A DNA stretch of 64,000 nt from Curtobacterium salicis (GCF_011759505.1 NZ_JAAOYO010000002.1:826500-890499); one strand, 5' to 3'; positions 41,709-50,605 are shown, counted from the stretch's first letter. Program-made: numbers and translations. The notes: a model not told the origin generated them from the sequence alone.

Positions 41709-41972
41709 TCAGTGGAAGCCGTCGTCGTCTCCTCGTCCGGGGGTGTTGTGTCCGCCGAGCATGTCGTTGTCGTCCTGGTCGCTGGTGGAGGTCAGCTGGA
41801 GCATCGCCATCACGACGACCACGACGACGAAGCTGACGCCGAAGAAGATCACGGAGAGCGTCAGTTCACGCGTCGACATCAGCACGACGAGCCCGACGAC
41901 GACCGCGATCACCGCGGAGATCCCGAGGAGCTCGGCCGGACGCAGACGGTCGCGGCGGGTGGGGGTGCTCAT
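41709..41972 (-). CDS. Small two-helix membrane protein
   Basis: 87 residues, two hydrophobic stretches (LLGISAVIAVVVGLVVLM and LSVIFFGVSFVVVVVVMAML in parts) and a polar Asp/Gly tail (DDNDMLGGHNTPGRGDDDGF). ATG 41972 overlaps the stop of the upstream gene (ATGA). No recognised family. Confidence 0.7.
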   Translation of the reverse strand: MSTPTRRDRLRPAELLGISAVIAVVVGLVVLMSTRELTLSVIFFGVSFVVVVVVMAMLQLTSTSDQDDNDMLGGHNTPGRGDDDGFH

Positions 41973-42610
41973 GCGTGTGGTGCTCCGTCCGGGGCGGCCG
42001 CCGGAGCAGCCGTTCCCCACTTGTGCGAGAGGCCGGCGATCAGGTGGAAGACCGCCGCGATGGCGAGGTAGGCGCCCAGCAGTCCGACGAGGACGATGGA
42101 CGCATCGAGGGTGCCGGTCACCCGCTCCACCCCGCCGAGCTGCTGCGAGTAGTCCGGCGGCGTCAGCAGGAAGGCGATCGCGAGCAGCAGTGTGAGGCCG
42201 CCGATCGTCATCCAGTCGCGCGCGAACGGCGAGCGGCGGCGTGCGCGGACACCCTGAGACAGTTCGAGTGCTCCGGTCAGGACCGCGAACGCCACGACGA
42301 TGGTGATGAACGCGGGCAGTCCGAGTCCGGTGCACGCGAGGGCGGCGACCCCGGCGACGATCGAGAGCGCCGCCTGGGCCAGGCCGGAGCGCCGCGAGCG
42401 GTCGTCCCCGGGCAGTCGGGAGCCGCTGCCCCAGGCGAGGACCGCACCGTCGACCACGGCGAAGACGCCGAAGAGGACCAGGCCGAAGCCGGCCGAGTGG
42501 TTCGGGGAGAACGTGATCACCATCGCGATCACGGCTGCCGGGAGCGCCCGGAGCACCGGGACCGGCCAGTACCGTGCTCGCTGCGCGGCGTCGTCCACGG
42601 AGTGGGACAC
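41969..42610 (-). CDS. DUF308/HdeD-like membrane protein
   Basis: 213 residues, six hydrophobic segments: VLRALPAAVIAMVITF, FGLVLFGVFAVVDGAVLAW, AALSIVAGVAALAC. This matches HdeD-type acid-resistance membrane proteins. GTG 42610 has a GAGAGG ribosome binding site. Function in actinobacteria is unknown. Confidence 0.78.
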   Translation of the reverse strand: MSHSVDDAAQRARYWPVPVLRALPAAVIAMVITFSPNHSAGFGLVLFGVFAVVDGAVLAWGSGSRLPGDDRSRRSGLAQAALSIVAGVAALACTGLGLPAFITIVVAFAVLTGALELSQGVRARRRSPFARDWMTIGGLTLLLAIAFLLTPPDYSQQLGGVERVTGTLDASIVLVGLLGAYLAIAAVFHLIAGLSHKWGTAAPAAAPDGAPHA

Positions 42611-42703
42611 GGGACCTCTCTCGGGCTGTCGGTTCGTACGCTCGATCCTACCGCCGTCGATGTGGGGGGCCGTCCGGGAGCGGCAGGAGCAGCGGGGTCG
42701 ACA

Positions 42704-42730
42704 GTGGGGTGGACGGTCCGCCCACCCCAC
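42704..42730 (-). terminator. Terminator after the surface-protein gene
   Basis: Arms GTGGGGTGG / CCACCCCAC with a short GC-rich top, just downstream of the stop codon at 42738. Confidence 0.7.
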
Positions 42731-42737
42731 CGTCGTG

Positions 42738-44810
42738 CTACCGCGGCTCGGCGTACCGGCCGGGCTCCTCGTCGCGCACGCGACGGCGGCGCAGTCCCCA
42801 CACCGTGGCCCCGGTGCCGACGAGCAGGACGCCGGCGAGGCCTGCGAGCCCGAGGCCCTGCGCGCCGGTGTAGGCCAGAGCGCCGGCCCGTGGCGGGGCG
42901 TCGCCGCCGTTCCCCGGGGCGCCGTCCCCCGCCGGTCCGGCACTCGGGCCGTCGGGTCCGGATCCGGCACCCGGCAGGTCACCGGGTGCCGGCGTCGCGG
43001 TCGCGTCCGGCCCGTCAGGCTCGCCCGGTCCGCCCGGTCCGCCCGGTCCGCCCGGCTCGCCCGGTCCGTCGGTGTCCCCGGGCTCGTCCGGGTCCCCGGG
43101 CTCGTCGGGGTCCCCGGGCTCGTCGGGGTCCCCGGGCTCGTCGGGGTCCCCGGGCTCGTTCGGGTCGACGACCCGGATCGGCACCTCGGGCGACTCCTCG
43201 CCGCCGTCGGGGTCGGTCGGTGAGGTCGCCGTCGCGATGTTCACGACGTCGGAGCCGTCCCCGGAGTACCCGGCGTCGAGCCGGGCCCGGAACCGGAAGG
43301 CGTGCTCCTGCCCGGGAGCGAGCTCGCCGGCACCGGTGCAGGTGACCCGCTGCCCCGCTGCCGTGCAGGCATCCCCGGAGCCGACGAACAGCAGCTGCTC
43401 CGGGAGGTCGTCGACGGCACCGACGTCACGTGCGGTCGACGGGCCGTCGTTCCGCGCCGTCACCGTGTACTCGACCTCGTCCCCCGGCGCGACCACCGCC
43501 GGGGCCACGCTCTTGTCCGTCGACACCTGCGCGATGGTCGTCACGGGTGCGGCGGCTTCTGACGTGTTGTCGGCGGGGTTCGTGTCGGACAGGCCCGGCG
43601 CCGCGGTGACCGTCGCCCGGCTCTCGAGCTGGCCGGCCGCGCCCGGGTCGAGCTGCCCCTCGACGGTGAACGTCGCCGCGGCACCCCGTTCGAGGCCGAG
43701 CGCGGTGTCCACGTCCCCGGTCCCCGCGGCATCACGGCAGCTGGACGGCCCCGGGACGCTGCACGTCCACGTCACGTCGTGCAGTTCGTCGGGGACGTCG
43801 ACGCTGACCGCGCTCGGGTCGGACGCGTTGGTCCCGACGTTCGACGCGGTGACCGTGTAGTGCACGCGGTCCCCGGCGACGACCGGTGGCATGTCGTGCT
43901 CGATCCGCAGGTCGGCAGGCTGCGACACCCGGAGGGCGTCGATCTCGTGGACGCTGCGGTACGACCCCGTCGCCGCGGTGAACCCGAGCCGGAGGGTCGG
44001 CGGCAACGGAGCCTGGCCCGGCCCCTGCAGCTGCACGTGGTCGAGCACCGTTCGCGTCCCACCGCCGCGGAGTGTCAGCCGGACCGTGAGGGTGAGGCCG
44101 CCGTCGTCGGGCTGGAGCACCACCCGCACCCTCCGCGTCGTGGGGCTGCCGGTCGCGACGCCGCCCGAGACCTGGGCGTGCTGGACGAAGCGGTACCCGG
44201 TCGTGCCGTTCCCGGAGCCCCGGATGGTCACCGTGTCCGGCGTCCGACCGGGGCCGCTCTCGTTGAACGGCAGGGAGAAGTTGCCGTACTGGTCGAGGGC
44301 GACGGCCGCGAACGCCCCCGGAAGACCCGGCAGCGTGCACTCGTGGGCACCCTGGTTGGTCGCGGACCGGCACGAGTAGCCGAGCGCCGCTCCGTAGGCA
44401 CCGACACCGGGCGCCACGGCCCCGTCGGACAGGGAGAGCAGCAGCCCGTCCGCCCCCTGCTCGTACGGCGTGTACATCGCGTAGTCGAACTCGATGTCGA
44501 GCCCCCGGTCCGAGGCGAACGCGTCGTCCATCGCCCAGGCGCCGGCAGCGTCGACGTCGGCATCGGTCAGGCGGAGTCGTCCGCCGACGATCCGCGCGTC
44601 GCCGCTCAGCGTGCCCCCGTCAGCCGAGGCGAAGCCGGTCGTCCAGGGGAACGGCAGGTCGTCGGCGGCCGCGGTCTGACCCGCTCCGAGCGGGACGACC
44701 GCCCCGATGCCGATGGCGATCAGGGCGGCCGCAGCCCACCGGCGGGGTCCACCGCGGCAGGTCCGTCGTGGTGTGGGAGGAGGTCCGGAACTCGTCGTGT
44801 CATGTGTCAT
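42738..44810 (-). CDS. LAYTG-anchored surface protein with lectin-like and DUF11 domains
   Basis: 690 residues. Long signal peptide (about 1-49, Arg-rich before ALIAIGIGAVV). A legume-lectin-like domain (about 50-285; WTTGFASADGG, YGAALGYSC), two DUF11-type Ig repeats (about 290-420 and 425-555; ADLRIEHDMPPVVAGDRVHYTVTASN in parts), then GDPDEP repeats, a Gly/Pro region, and the C-terminal sorting signal ALAYTGAQG followed by a helix and RRRR tail (class E sortase type). Likely an adhesin; no sortase gene is in the window. Confidence 0.9.
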   Translation of the reverse strand: MTHDTTSSGPPPTPRRTCRGGPRRWAAAALIAIGIGAVVPLGAGQTAAADDLPFPWTTGFASADGGTLSGDARIVGGRLRLTDADVDAAGAWAMDDAFASDRGLDIEFDYAMYTPYEQGADGLLLSLSDGAVAPGVGAYGAALGYSCRSATNQGAHECTLPGLPGAFAAVALDQYGNFSLPFNESGPGRTPDTVTIRGSGNGTTGYRFVQHAQVSGGVATGSPTTRRVRVVLQPDDGGLTLTVRLTLRGGGTRTVLDHVQLQGPGQAPLPPTLRLGFTAATGSYRSVHEIDALRVSQPADLRIEHDMPPVVAGDRVHYTVTASNVGTNASDPSAVSVDVPDELHDVTWTCSVPGPSSCRDAAGTGDVDTALGLERGAAATFTVEGQLDPGAAGQLESRATVTAAPGLSDTNPADNTSEAAAPVTTIAQVSTDKSVAPAVVAPGDEVEYTVTARNDGPSTARDVGAVDDLPEQLLFVGSGDACTAAGQRVTCTGAGELAPGQEHAFRFRARLDAGYSGDGSDVVNIATATSPTDPDGGEESPEVPIRVVDPNEPGDPDEPGDPDEPGDPDEPGDPDEPGDTDGPGEPGGPGGPGGPGEPDGPDATATPAPGDLPGAGSGPDGPSAGPAGDGAPGNGGDAPPRAGALAYTGAQGLGLAGLAGVLLVGTGATVWGLRRRRVRDEEPGRYAEPR
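43073..43168 (-). repeat. 18-bp tandem repeat encoding GDPDEP
   Basis: About five copies of an 18-bp unit (GGGTCCCCGGGCTCGTC-like) inside the surface-protein gene, encoding the stalk GDPDEP-GDPDEP. Confidence 0.85.
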
Positions 44811-44912
44811 GCCACGATCGTCGCGGGGTGGGACCGGGGCGACGGCGGACCGGGGCGGACCTGTGGAACGAAGCCCCGCGCCTCCCGACTGTGCAGGACG
44901 AGTCCGACGGGG

Positions 44913-46553
44913 TCAGGCCACCCACACCGTCGTGTACCCGGGCAGGTCGCCGTCCGTCAGCGGGGCCGACGTGACGACGACCGCACCCTCGGGCATGGGC
45001 ACCGGCTCCGGCCCGAAGTTCGTGTACGACCGCCATCCGTCGTGTCGTGCGAACGCGACGACCGCGGGCGACGAGGTCTCGAGCCACTGCAGTTCCTCGC
45101 CCTGCTGCAGGCGGCTGCGGGCGGACAGCACCTCCCGGTAGAAGGACAGCGTCGAACCGGGCACCCGGTCCTCGGCCTCGACGCTGGACGCGCCGAAGTC
45201 CTCCGGCTGCGGCAGGTGCGGCGCCGCCCCGCCGAAGCCGAACGACGGTCCGGTCTCGGTCCAGGGGATCGGCACGCGGCAGCCGTCCCGGCCCTTGACG
45301 GTGTGTCCGGTGCGGAGCCACTTCGGGTCCTGCAGCTGGTCGTGCGGGATGGCCGGCGCCTCGTGCAGTCCGAGTTCCTCACCCTGGTAGACGTACGACG
45401 AGCCCGGCAGCGCGAGGACGAGCAGGGTCGCTGCCCGCGCGCGACGGAGTCCGCCCTCACGGTCGAGCGGCGGGACCTGCCCGTCGGACATCAGCCACTC
45501 GTCGGTGTCGGTGCCGTCGGGCAGGCCGTACCGGGTGGCGTGCCGGACGACGTCGTGGTTCGAGAGCACCCACGTGCTCGACCCGCCGGACGTCGTCGCC
45601 GCGTCCAGGTTCTGCTCGATCAGGGTGCGGAACGCGGTCGCGTCGAACGGTGCCTCGAGCAGGTCGAAGTTGAACGCCTGGCCGAGTTCGGTCGGCCGCG
45701 CGTAGAGGACCCGTCGCGGTGCGGGTGCCCACGCCTCGGCGATCGCGGCACGGGGCGGCGAGTAGCTGTTGAGCACCTTCCGCCAGGCGGCGAAGATCTC
45801 GTGCACCTCGTCACGGTCGTACAGCGGGTCCGACCCGTCGAGCGGCAGCTGCTGCTCGTTCGAGGGCCGGTACGGCTCCGACAGGTCCTTCGCCAGCCCG
45901 TGCGCGACGTCCACGCGGAAACCGTCGACGCCGCGGTCCGACCAGAAGCGCAGGGTGTGCTCGAAGTCCTGGTGGACCTCCGGGTTCGTCCAGTCCAGGT
46001 CGGGCTGCTCGGGTGCGAACAGGTGCAGGTACCACTGGCCGTCCGGCACGCGGGTCCACGCGCTGCCGCCGAAGTTCGACACCCAGTCGCTCGGCGGCTG
46101 CTCGCCGTCGGGGCCGGCGCCCTCGCGGAACACGTAGCGCGCCCGCTCCGGCGAGCCGGGGGCCGCGGCGAGCGCGGCGCGGAACCACTCGTGCTGGTCG
46201 GAGGTGTGGTTCGGCACCAGGTCGACGATGACGCGGAGGTCGTGCTCGTGTGCGGCGTGGATGAGCTCGTCGATCCGCTCGAGCGAGCCGAGCTTGGGGT
46301 CGACGTCGCGGTAGTCGGCGACGTCGTACCCGCCGTCGGCGAGGGGCGACGGGTAGAACGGCGACAACCAGATCGCGTCCACGCCGAGTTCCGAGAGGTA
46401 GGGCACGCGGCTCGTCACGCCGGCGATGTCGCCGATGCCGTCCGCGTCCGAGTCGGCGAAGCTGCGCGGGTAGACCTGGTAGACGACGGCCTGCCGCCAC
46501 CAGTTCGGGTCGGTGGTGCGGGGCGTGTCGCTCGGCGTGCGTCTCGGGGTCAC
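44913..46553 (-). CDS. GH13 alpha-glucosidase (oligo-1,6/maltase type)
   Basis: 546 residues. GH13 regions are intact: DLVPNHT (about 111-117), GFRVDVAHG with nucleophile Asp about 215, AIAEAW with acid/base Glu about 273, and LSNHDV with Asp about 334. WWRQAVVYQVYPRSF at the start is typical of GH13_23/30 actinobacterial enzymes. No signal peptide, so cytoplasmic. Start is GTG 46553. Hydrolyses alpha-glucosides; linkage unknown. Confidence 0.92.
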   Translation of the reverse strand: MTPRRTPSDTPRTTDPNWWRQAVVYQVYPRSFADSDADGIGDIAGVTSRVPYLSELGVDAIWLSPFYPSPLADGGYDVADYRDVDPKLGSLERIDELIHAAHEHDLRVIVDLVPNHTSDQHEWFRAALAAAPGSPERARYVFREGAGPDGEQPPSDWVSNFGGSAWTRVPDGQWYLHLFAPEQPDLDWTNPEVHQDFEHTLRFWSDRGVDGFRVDVAHGLAKDLSEPYRPSNEQQLPLDGSDPLYDRDEVHEIFAAWRKVLNSYSPPRAAIAEAWAPAPRRVLYARPTELGQAFNFDLLEAPFDATAFRTLIEQNLDAATTSGGSSTWVLSNHDVVRHATRYGLPDGTDTDEWLMSDGQVPPLDREGGLRRARAATLLVLALPGSSYVYQGEELGLHEAPAIPHDQLQDPKWLRTGHTVKGRDGCRVPIPWTETGPSFGFGGAAPHLPQPEDFGASSVEAEDRVPGSTLSFYREVLSARSRLQQGEELQWLETSSPAVVAFARHDGWRSYTNFGPEPVPMPEGAVVVTSAPLTDGDLPGYTTVWVA

Positions 46554-46624
46554 CTCGCCGACACTACCGACGGCTGCTCCGCGTGCCGGGAGGCCCGGGA
46601 CACGCCCGCCCCGTCAGCACGGGA

Positions 46625-46638
46625 ATCCCGCGCGGGAT
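46625..46638. promoter_or_regulatory. 14-bp palindrome upstream of FMN reductase gene
   Basis: Perfect palindrome ATCCCGCGCGGGAT, 42 bp before the start codon at 46681; possible operator for the nearby MarR protein, unproven. Confidence 0.4.
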
Positions 46639-46680
46639 GGACCGGTTGTCGGTCGGACCATCACGACCAGAAGGAACGTC

Positions 46681-47241
46681 ATGACCCAGATCGTCGCCCT
46701 CGTGGGGAGCCTCCGCGCCGGCTCCATCAACCGCCAGCTCACCGAAGCCGCCGTCCAGCACGCTCCGGAGGGCATCGAGCTCTCGGTGTTCGACGGCATC
46801 GTCGACCTGCCCTTCTACAACGAGGACATCGACGGCGACACCCCGCCCGCCGCAGCGGTCGCGTTCCGCCAGGCGATCGCGGACGCGGACGGCCTGCTGC
46901 TCGTCACCCCCGAGTACAACGGCACGATGCCGGCCGTGCTGAAGAACGCGCTCGACTGGGCCTCGCGTCCGTTCGGCGCCTCGCCGATCTCCGGCAAGCC
47001 GCTCGCCGTCATCGGTTCGGCCTTCGGCCAGTACGGCGGCGTGTGGGCACACGACGACGCCCGCAAGGCCGCCGGCATCGCGGGCGCGAAGGTCCTGGAG
47101 GACGTCAAGGTCGCGATCCCGCAGTCCGTCGTCCGCTTCGCCGAGACGCACCCGCGTGAGGACGACGAGGTCACCGGCCTCGTCCGCGGCGCGCTGACCG
47201 CGCTCGCCGACGCCGCCGCCGCCGAGCCCGTCTCCGCGTAG
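46681..47241 (+). CDS. NADPH-dependent FMN reductase
   Basis: 186 residues. Flavodoxin-like: LVGSLRAGSINRQL (FMN phosphate loop), LPFYNEDIDGD and VTPEYNGTMPAVLKNALDW. The PEYNG motif marks the ArsH/chromate-reductase-like Azr family. A ribosome binding site AGAAGGAAC precedes ATG 46681. Probably reduces quinones or other electrophiles. Confidence 0.93.
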   Translation: MTQIVALVGSLRAGSINRQLTEAAVQHAPEGIELSVFDGIVDLPFYNEDIDGDTPPAAAVAFRQAIADADGLLLVTPEYNGTMPAVLKNALDWASRPFGASPISGKPLAVIGSAFGQYGGVWAHDDARKAAGIAGAKVLEDVKVAIPQSVVRFAETHPREDDEVTGLVRGALTALADAAAAEPVSA

Positions 47242-47311
47242 GCAGCCCCTCGGCGCAGTCGACCCGACCGTCGCGACGGACCCGAACCGACACGACACCG
47301 GCGCCACCGGT

Positions 47312-47359
47312 GACGGACGGGAGGCGCCCCACCAGCGGGTGGGCAGCCTCCCGTCCGTC
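47312..47359. terminator. GACGGGAGGC-type terminator
   Basis: Arms GACGGACGGGAGGC...GCCTCCCGTCCGTC with an inner GCCCCACC/GGTGGG stem, 70 bp after the FMN reductase gene. Confidence 0.8.
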
Positions 47360-47408
47360 GTCCCTGGGCGTCCGCCGGATCGCTCGACAGCCTGGTCACC
47401 AGACGGAT

Positions 47409-47414
47409 TAGCAT
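47409..47414 (+). promoter_or_regulatory. -10 element of leaderless marR promoter
   Basis: TAGCAT, then 6 nt, then ATG 47421, with no ribosome binding site. Confidence 0.5.
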
Positions 47415-47420
47415 CATCGG

Positions 47421-47936
47421 ATGACGACGCAGGAGATCTCGGAGCCGTCCGGCTACTGGTTCCCGGACGACGACGCCACCCAGCGCGGTGTCGCCGTGCT
47501 GAACGCCCTGCGTCGCTACCGGGCCTCCGAGACCGCGATGCGCCGCCGGACCCGCGACTCGATGGGCATGGGCGAGACCGACCTGCTCGCCGTCCGCCAC
47601 CTGCTGCAGGCGCAGCGGGCCGGCCGGTCGGTGAGCCCGAAGGACCTGTCCGCGTACCTCAGGATCTCGTCCGCCTCGACCACGATCCTGGTCGACCGCC
47701 TGGTGAAGAGCGGACACGTCCGTCGTGAGCCGCACCCCACCGACCGTCGTGGGCTCATCATCGTGCCGACCGTCGAGACCGACGCCGAGGTGCGCGCCAC
47801 GCTCGGCATCATGCACCGCCGCATGATGCAGATCGCCGAGGGGCTCTCCGCGACCGACGCCCGGGTCGTCGCGATGTTCCTCGAGGAGATGCGGGTGGCC
47901 GTCGACCGGGTCGACCCGCCCGTCGTCACGCACTGA
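47421..47936 (+). CDS. MarR-family transcriptional regulator
   Basis: 171 residues. Winged helix: VSPKDLSAYLRISSASTTILVDRLVKSGHV (in parts) and wing RREPHPTDRRGLIIVPT, the conserved D-x-R motif. The next gene is Dps, so a role in oxidative or electrophile stress is plausible. About 107 bp separates it from dps. Confidence 0.9.
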   Translation: MTTQEISEPSGYWFPDDDATQRGVAVLNALRRYRASETAMRRRTRDSMGMGETDLLAVRHLLQAQRAGRSVSPKDLSAYLRISSASTTILVDRLVKSGHVRREPHPTDRRGLIIVPTVETDAEVRATLGIMHRRMMQIAEGLSATDARVVAMFLEEMRVAVDRVDPPVVTH

Positions 47937-48043
47937 CGGCCGGTCGGGCTGCACGGACGACGGTTCCTCGACACCCACTGGGAACTCCTCGTCGCCGAGC
48001 GCGTAGACCAGAAGGGTCAGTCCCGCGAAGAAGGAGTCGTCAC

Positions 48044-48550
48044 ATGCACGCATCGGACAAGCTCGCCGCCAACCTCCAGAAGGTCCTCGTCGACCTGATC
48101 GACCTGCACCTGCAGGGCAAGCAGGCCCACTGGAACATCCTCGGCACGAACTTCCGTGACCTCCACCTGCAGCTCGACGAGATCGTCGACGCCGCTCGTG
48201 AGTTCGCCGACGACATGGCGGAGCGCATGCGCGCGCTCTACGCCGTCCCGGACGGCCGTTCCGCGACCGTCGCTGCCGGCACCCACCTCGACGCGTTCCC
48301 CGACGGCGAGGTGCTCACGCACGACGCCATCGACCTGGTCACCCTGCGCCTCTACCAGGCCACCGCGACCATGCGCGACGTGCACGACGAGGTCGACGAC
48401 GAGGACCCGACGACCGCCGACCTGCTGCACGGCTTCATCGAGCGCCTCGAGCAGCTCGCCTGGATGGTCAGCGCCGAGAACCGTGCCCCCCGGACGCCGC
48501 TGGCGAGCGCGACGACCGCCGCGGTGGCCGAAGCCTCCGAGCACGAGTAA
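48044..48550 (+). CDS. dps: Dps family ferritin-like protein
   Basis: 168 residues. GKQAHWNILGTNFRDLHLQLDEIVD contains the ferroxidase His and Asp/Glu residues of Dps (His about 32, Asp about 43; from the second chain). ATG 48044 follows AGAAGGAGTC. Dps oxidises Fe(II) with H2O2 and coats DNA. It heads a unit with an SDR gene (13 nt gap) and an FAD oxidoreductase. Confidence 0.93.
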   Translation: MHASDKLAANLQKVLVDLIDLHLQGKQAHWNILGTNFRDLHLQLDEIVDAAREFADDMAERMRALYAVPDGRSATVAAGTHLDAFPDGEVLTHDAIDLVTLRLYQATATMRDVHDEVDDEDPTTADLLHGFIERLEQLAWMVSAENRAPRTPLASATTAAVAEASEHE

Positions 48551-48563
48551 GTCCGGGTCGCAC

Positions 48564-49364
48564 GTGGACCTCGGGATCCAGGGCAAGACCGCACTCGTCT
48601 TCGGCGGTGACTCCGGCATCGGCTGGAACACGGCGCGCATCCTCCTGGCGGAGGGTGCCACCGTGGTCGTCACCGACATCGACCAGAGCCGGCTCGACAC
48701 CAGTGCCGACCAGCTCGAGGCGCCCGTCGGCAGACTGCACGCGTTCGCCGCGGACGTCCGCAGCGCCGAGAGCCTCGCGGCGCTGCACGGCAAGGTCCGT
48801 GACGCCGTCGGCGAGATCGACATCCTCGTGCAGTCCTCCGGCGTCACCGGCGCCCAGGGCATGTTCCACGAGATCGACGAAGCGGGCTGGCAGGAGACGC
48901 TCGACGTCGACCTGATGGGCCCGGTCCGCATCACCCGCGAGTTCATCGCGGACCTGCGGAACGGTGGCTGGGGTCGGATCGTCTACCTGGTGTCCGAGGA
49001 CGCCACGCAGCCGTACGACGACGAACTGCCCTACTGCGCCGCGAAGGCCGGGGTGCTCTCGTTCGCCAAGGGACTCTCCCGCTCCTACGCGAAGGAGGGG
49101 TTGCTCGTGAACACGGTCTCCCCCGCGTTCATCCACACGCCGATGACCGACGCCATGATGGACAAGCGGTCCAAGCAGCTGGGCACCTCGTTCGACGAGG
49201 CGATCACGAGCTTCCTCGACGAGCAGCGCCCGTACATGGAGCTCAAGCGTCGCGGGGAGCCGGAAGAGGTCGCGAACGTCGTCGCGTTCCTCTGCTCCGA
49301 ACTCGCCAGCTTCGTCAACGGCTCGAACTACCGCGTCGACTCCGGCTCGGTCGCCACGATCTGA
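48564..49364 (+). CDS. Short-chain dehydrogenase/reductase
   Basis: 266 residues. The dinucleotide loop is KTALVFGGDSGIG (TGxxxGxG variant, about 8-20), and the catalytic YxxxK is PYCAAKAG. The NNAG-like motif reads VQSSGVTG. GTG 48564 is 13 nt after the dps stop. Substrate unknown. Confidence 0.88.
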   Translation: MDLGIQGKTALVFGGDSGIGWNTARILLAEGATVVVTDIDQSRLDTSADQLEAPVGRLHAFAADVRSAESLAALHGKVRDAVGEIDILVQSSGVTGAQGMFHEIDEAGWQETLDVDLMGPVRITREFIADLRNGGWGRIVYLVSEDATQPYDDELPYCAAKAGVLSFAKGLSRSYAKEGLLVNTVSPAFIHTPMTDAMMDKRSKQLGTSFDEAITSFLDEQRPYMELKRRGEPEEVANVVAFLCSELASFVNGSNYRVDSGSVATI

Positions 49365-49374
49365 CGGAGGAACC

Positions 49375-50571
49375 ATGACCGACCACCGCTACCTCATCGT
49401 CGGCGGCGGCATGGTCGCCGACTCCGCTGCCCGCGGCATCCGCGAGCTCGACCCCGACGGCTCGATCGGGGTCATCAGCGAGGACGTCGACCGTCCGTAC
49501 GCCCGTCCGGCGCTGTCGAAGAAGCTCTGGACCGACCCGGACTTCAGCTGGGACGAGAAGGTCGACCTGCACACCGAGGAGACCGGGGCGTCGTTCGTCC
49601 TCGGCACCCGAGTCACCTCGATCGACCGCGGCGCCCACACCGTCACGACCGACGACGGCACCGTGGTCGGGTACGAGCGGCTGCTGTTGGCCACCGGCGG
49701 GCACCCCCGTGCCCTGCCGGGCCTCGCACCGTCCGACCGGGTGCTCAGCTACCGCAGCGCCGCCGACTACCGGACGCTCCGCCGGCACGCTGACGCCGGT
49801 GCGCACGTGGTCGTCGTCGGCGGCAGCTACATCGGGACCGAGATCGCGGCCGGGCTCGTCCAGAACGGCGCGCGTGTCACGCTCGTCACCCCGGACGACG
49901 TCCTCGGCGGGCACATGTTCCCGGCCGGGTTGGCCGCCGCGTTCCAGCAGCGCTTCGTCGACGCCGGTGTGGAGGTCCTGACCGGCCGCCGCGTCGAGTC
50001 CGGCGAGGAGACCGTGGACAGAGTGACGCTGACGCTCGACGACGGATCCGCCGTCACGGCGGACGCCGCCGTGGCCGGTCTCGGCATCGACCCGGCGACC
50101 CAGCTCGCCGAGGACGCCGGCCTGTCCGTCGACGACGGCATCACGGTGTCCGCGACGCTCGCCACCGACGACCCGGTCGTCTTCGCCGCGGGCGACGTCG
50201 CGTCCTACCCGGACCGGCTGCTCGGCACCCGCCGCGTCGAACACGTCGACAACGCCCAGCAGCAGGGGCGTCAGGCGGGTCGCAACCTCGCGGGTGCGGG
50301 CGAGACGTACGACCACACGCCCATGTTCTACTCGAACGTCTTCGACCTCGGGTACGAAGCCGTCGGCGTCGTGTCGTCCTCGCTCCGCACCGTCGAGGAC
50401 TGGGCCGAACCGGACGTCACCGGCGTCGTCTACCACTTGGACGACGACGACCTGGTCGCCGGCGTGCTGCTCTGGAACGTCCCCGGCAAGACCGACGAGG
50501 CCCGGAAGGTCCTGGCCGAGGCGCACGCGCTGACGCCGGACACCCTGCCCGGCCTCATCACCGCGGACTGA
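49375..50571 (+). CDS. FAD/NAD(P)H oxidoreductase, ferredoxin-reductase/AIF-like
   Basis: 398 residues. FAD motif YLIVGGGMVADSAARGI, NAD motif VVVVGGSYIGTEIAAGL (about 145-161), and the FAD-binding VFAAGDVASYPDRLLG. A C-terminal dimer domain follows (MFYSNVFDLGYEAVG). Starts 10 nt after the SDR gene with ribosome binding site GGAGGAACC. Probably delivers electrons to a ferredoxin, unknown which. Confidence 0.92.
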   Translation: MTDHRYLIVGGGMVADSAARGIRELDPDGSIGVISEDVDRPYARPALSKKLWTDPDFSWDEKVDLHTEETGASFVLGTRVTSIDRGAHTVTTDDGTVVGYERLLLATGGHPRALPGLAPSDRVLSYRSAADYRTLRRHADAGAHVVVVGGSYIGTEIAAGLVQNGARVTLVTPDDVLGGHMFPAGLAAAFQQRFVDAGVEVLTGRRVESGEETVDRVTLTLDDGSAVTADAAVAGLGIDPATQLAEDAGLSVDDGITVSATLATDDPVVFAAGDVASYPDRLLGTRRVEHVDNAQQQGRQAGRNLAGAGETYDHTPMFYSNVFDLGYEAVGVVSSSLRTVEDWAEPDVTGVVYHLDDDDLVAGVLLWNVPGKTDEARKVLAEAHALTPDTLPGLITAD

Positions 50572-50605
50572 TCGACGTCGTCCGCCGGATCCGGCGGTCG
50601 TGGAC

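Noticed and set aside
43073..43168. CRISPR-like array
   Set aside because: The repeated unit is contiguous, in frame and codes for GDPDEP; there are no spacers and no cas genes.
46564..47307. Minus-strand frame opposite the FMN reductase
   Set aside because: Antisense to a clear flavodoxin-fold gene; no domain of its own.
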